Origin: Nitrososphaeraceae archaeon
GTDB lineage: Archaea > Thermoproteota > Nitrososphaeria > Nitrososphaerales > Nitrososphaeraceae
Assembly (NCBI GenBank): GCA_025936955.1
Contig: JAICSL010000111.1
Location: 1-6,206, forward strand
Reading direction: 5' to 3'
DNA length: 6,206 bases
A program made the position numbers and the translations under genes. Position 1 is the first letter of the stretch. Every line of letters begins with the position of its first letter. Positions 5,930 through 6,206 of this stretch are shown in pieces. The notes under the pieces are model-generated. The model was not told the origin of the DNA, searched no databases, and worked only from the letters and a program-made list of their open reading frames with translations.

Positions 5930-6206
5930 TTGTCTCATTATATATTACTAATAAATTGGACAGATCAGGGTAGGAACAAAATCAAAGAATCTTCCAATCG
6001 CTTCAATTCTTTTAAAACATCACTTGAAAAAACCGGCGGAAAAGTGATTGGATGCTACTACACTTTTGGAGAGTATGATGTAGTAATAATTATGGAAGCT
6101 CCAAATGATGAAACAGTAATGTCTCTGATGCTCAAAGTTGGATCAATTGGAAATGTGACAACCAAAACATTGAAAGCATTTGATCTCGATGAAGGCTTAA
6201 AGATTA
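5930..6206 (+). CDS. GYD-domain protein, cut by the window edge
   Basis: GYD-domain proteins (Pfam PF08734) are small, about 90-110 aa, and cytoplasmic, with a predicted dimeric alpha/beta-barrel-like fold related to ligand-sensing or stress-type barrels. Their biochemical role is not established. The 92 codons visible begin MSHYILLINWTDQGRNKIKE, continue with EKTGGKVIGCYYTFGEYDVV, which holds the family signature at G47-E-Y-D50, and then IIMEAPNDETVM and GNVTTKTLKAF. There is no signal peptide. TTG is taken as start because an in-frame TAA sits directly before it (5927-5929) and the resulting N-terminus matches the family pattern M-x-x-Y-I-x-L-x-N-W-T-D-Q-G. No Shine-Dalgarno motif is seen; a TATA element about 27 bases upstream supports leaderless expression. 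Probably only the last few residues are missing. Confidence 0.88.
   Translation, partial: MSHYILLINWTDQGRNKIKESSNRFNSFKTSLEKTGGKVIGCYYTFGEYDVVIIMEAPNDETVMSLMLKVGSIGNVTTKTLKAFDLDEGLKI

Noticed and set aside
1..6206. CRISPR array, tRNA, rRNA or riboswitch
   Set aside because: I saw no regularly spaced repeats, no cloverleaf-like GC-rich segment with a T-loop (GGTTCRA-type) motif, and no known aptamer core.

Overview
The window looks like chromosomal DNA of an ammonia-oxidising archaeon (Nitrososphaerota); a Nitrosocosmicus/Nitrososphaera-like organism is my inference, not something the sequence proves. Supporting signs are the strong AT bias, archaeal TATA-type elements 25-30 bases before starts with little or no leader, a GGTGAT ribosome binding site before a TTG start, secreted proteins with AFA|Q-type signal peptidase sites and many N-X-S/T sequons, and a transposase relic resembling those I associate with this phylum. 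No rRNA, tRNA or CRISPR array is visible.

Layout from left to right. Bases 1-199 hold what may be the frameshifted 3' end of an unrecognised gene. Bases 443-1592 hold a thoroughly decayed IS4/IS5-type DDE transposase on the minus strand. Bases 1593-2055 have no convincing gene but contain a perfect 20-bp palindrome with an extra half-site, inside a possible 41-codon leaderless ORF. Bases 2056-4177 are the intact core: a two-gene minus-strand operon encoding a secreted three-domain multicopper oxidase with all copper ligands, then a secreted four-cysteine protein of unknown function. Bases 4178-4943 hold the operon promoter and, at 4560-4775, a coding-like stretch without a start. Bases 4944-5539 hold a secreted conserved hypothetical protein on the minus strand, broken by one -1 frameshift and one in-frame TAG. 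Bases 5750-5903 hold another frameshifted fragment. From 5930 to the right edge runs a GYD-domain protein on the plus strand, missing only its end.

Biologically, only the multicopper oxidase operon and the GYD gene look functional. The oxidase would act outside the membrane, oxidising a metal ion, phenolic or other small reductant with O2. The linked secreted protein, translated from its own ribosome binding site 22 bases further on, is a candidate partner. Around them lies a graveyard: one dead transposase and at least one, probably several, broken genes, which suggests an accessory, decaying chromosomal zone in which the oxidase operon has been kept.
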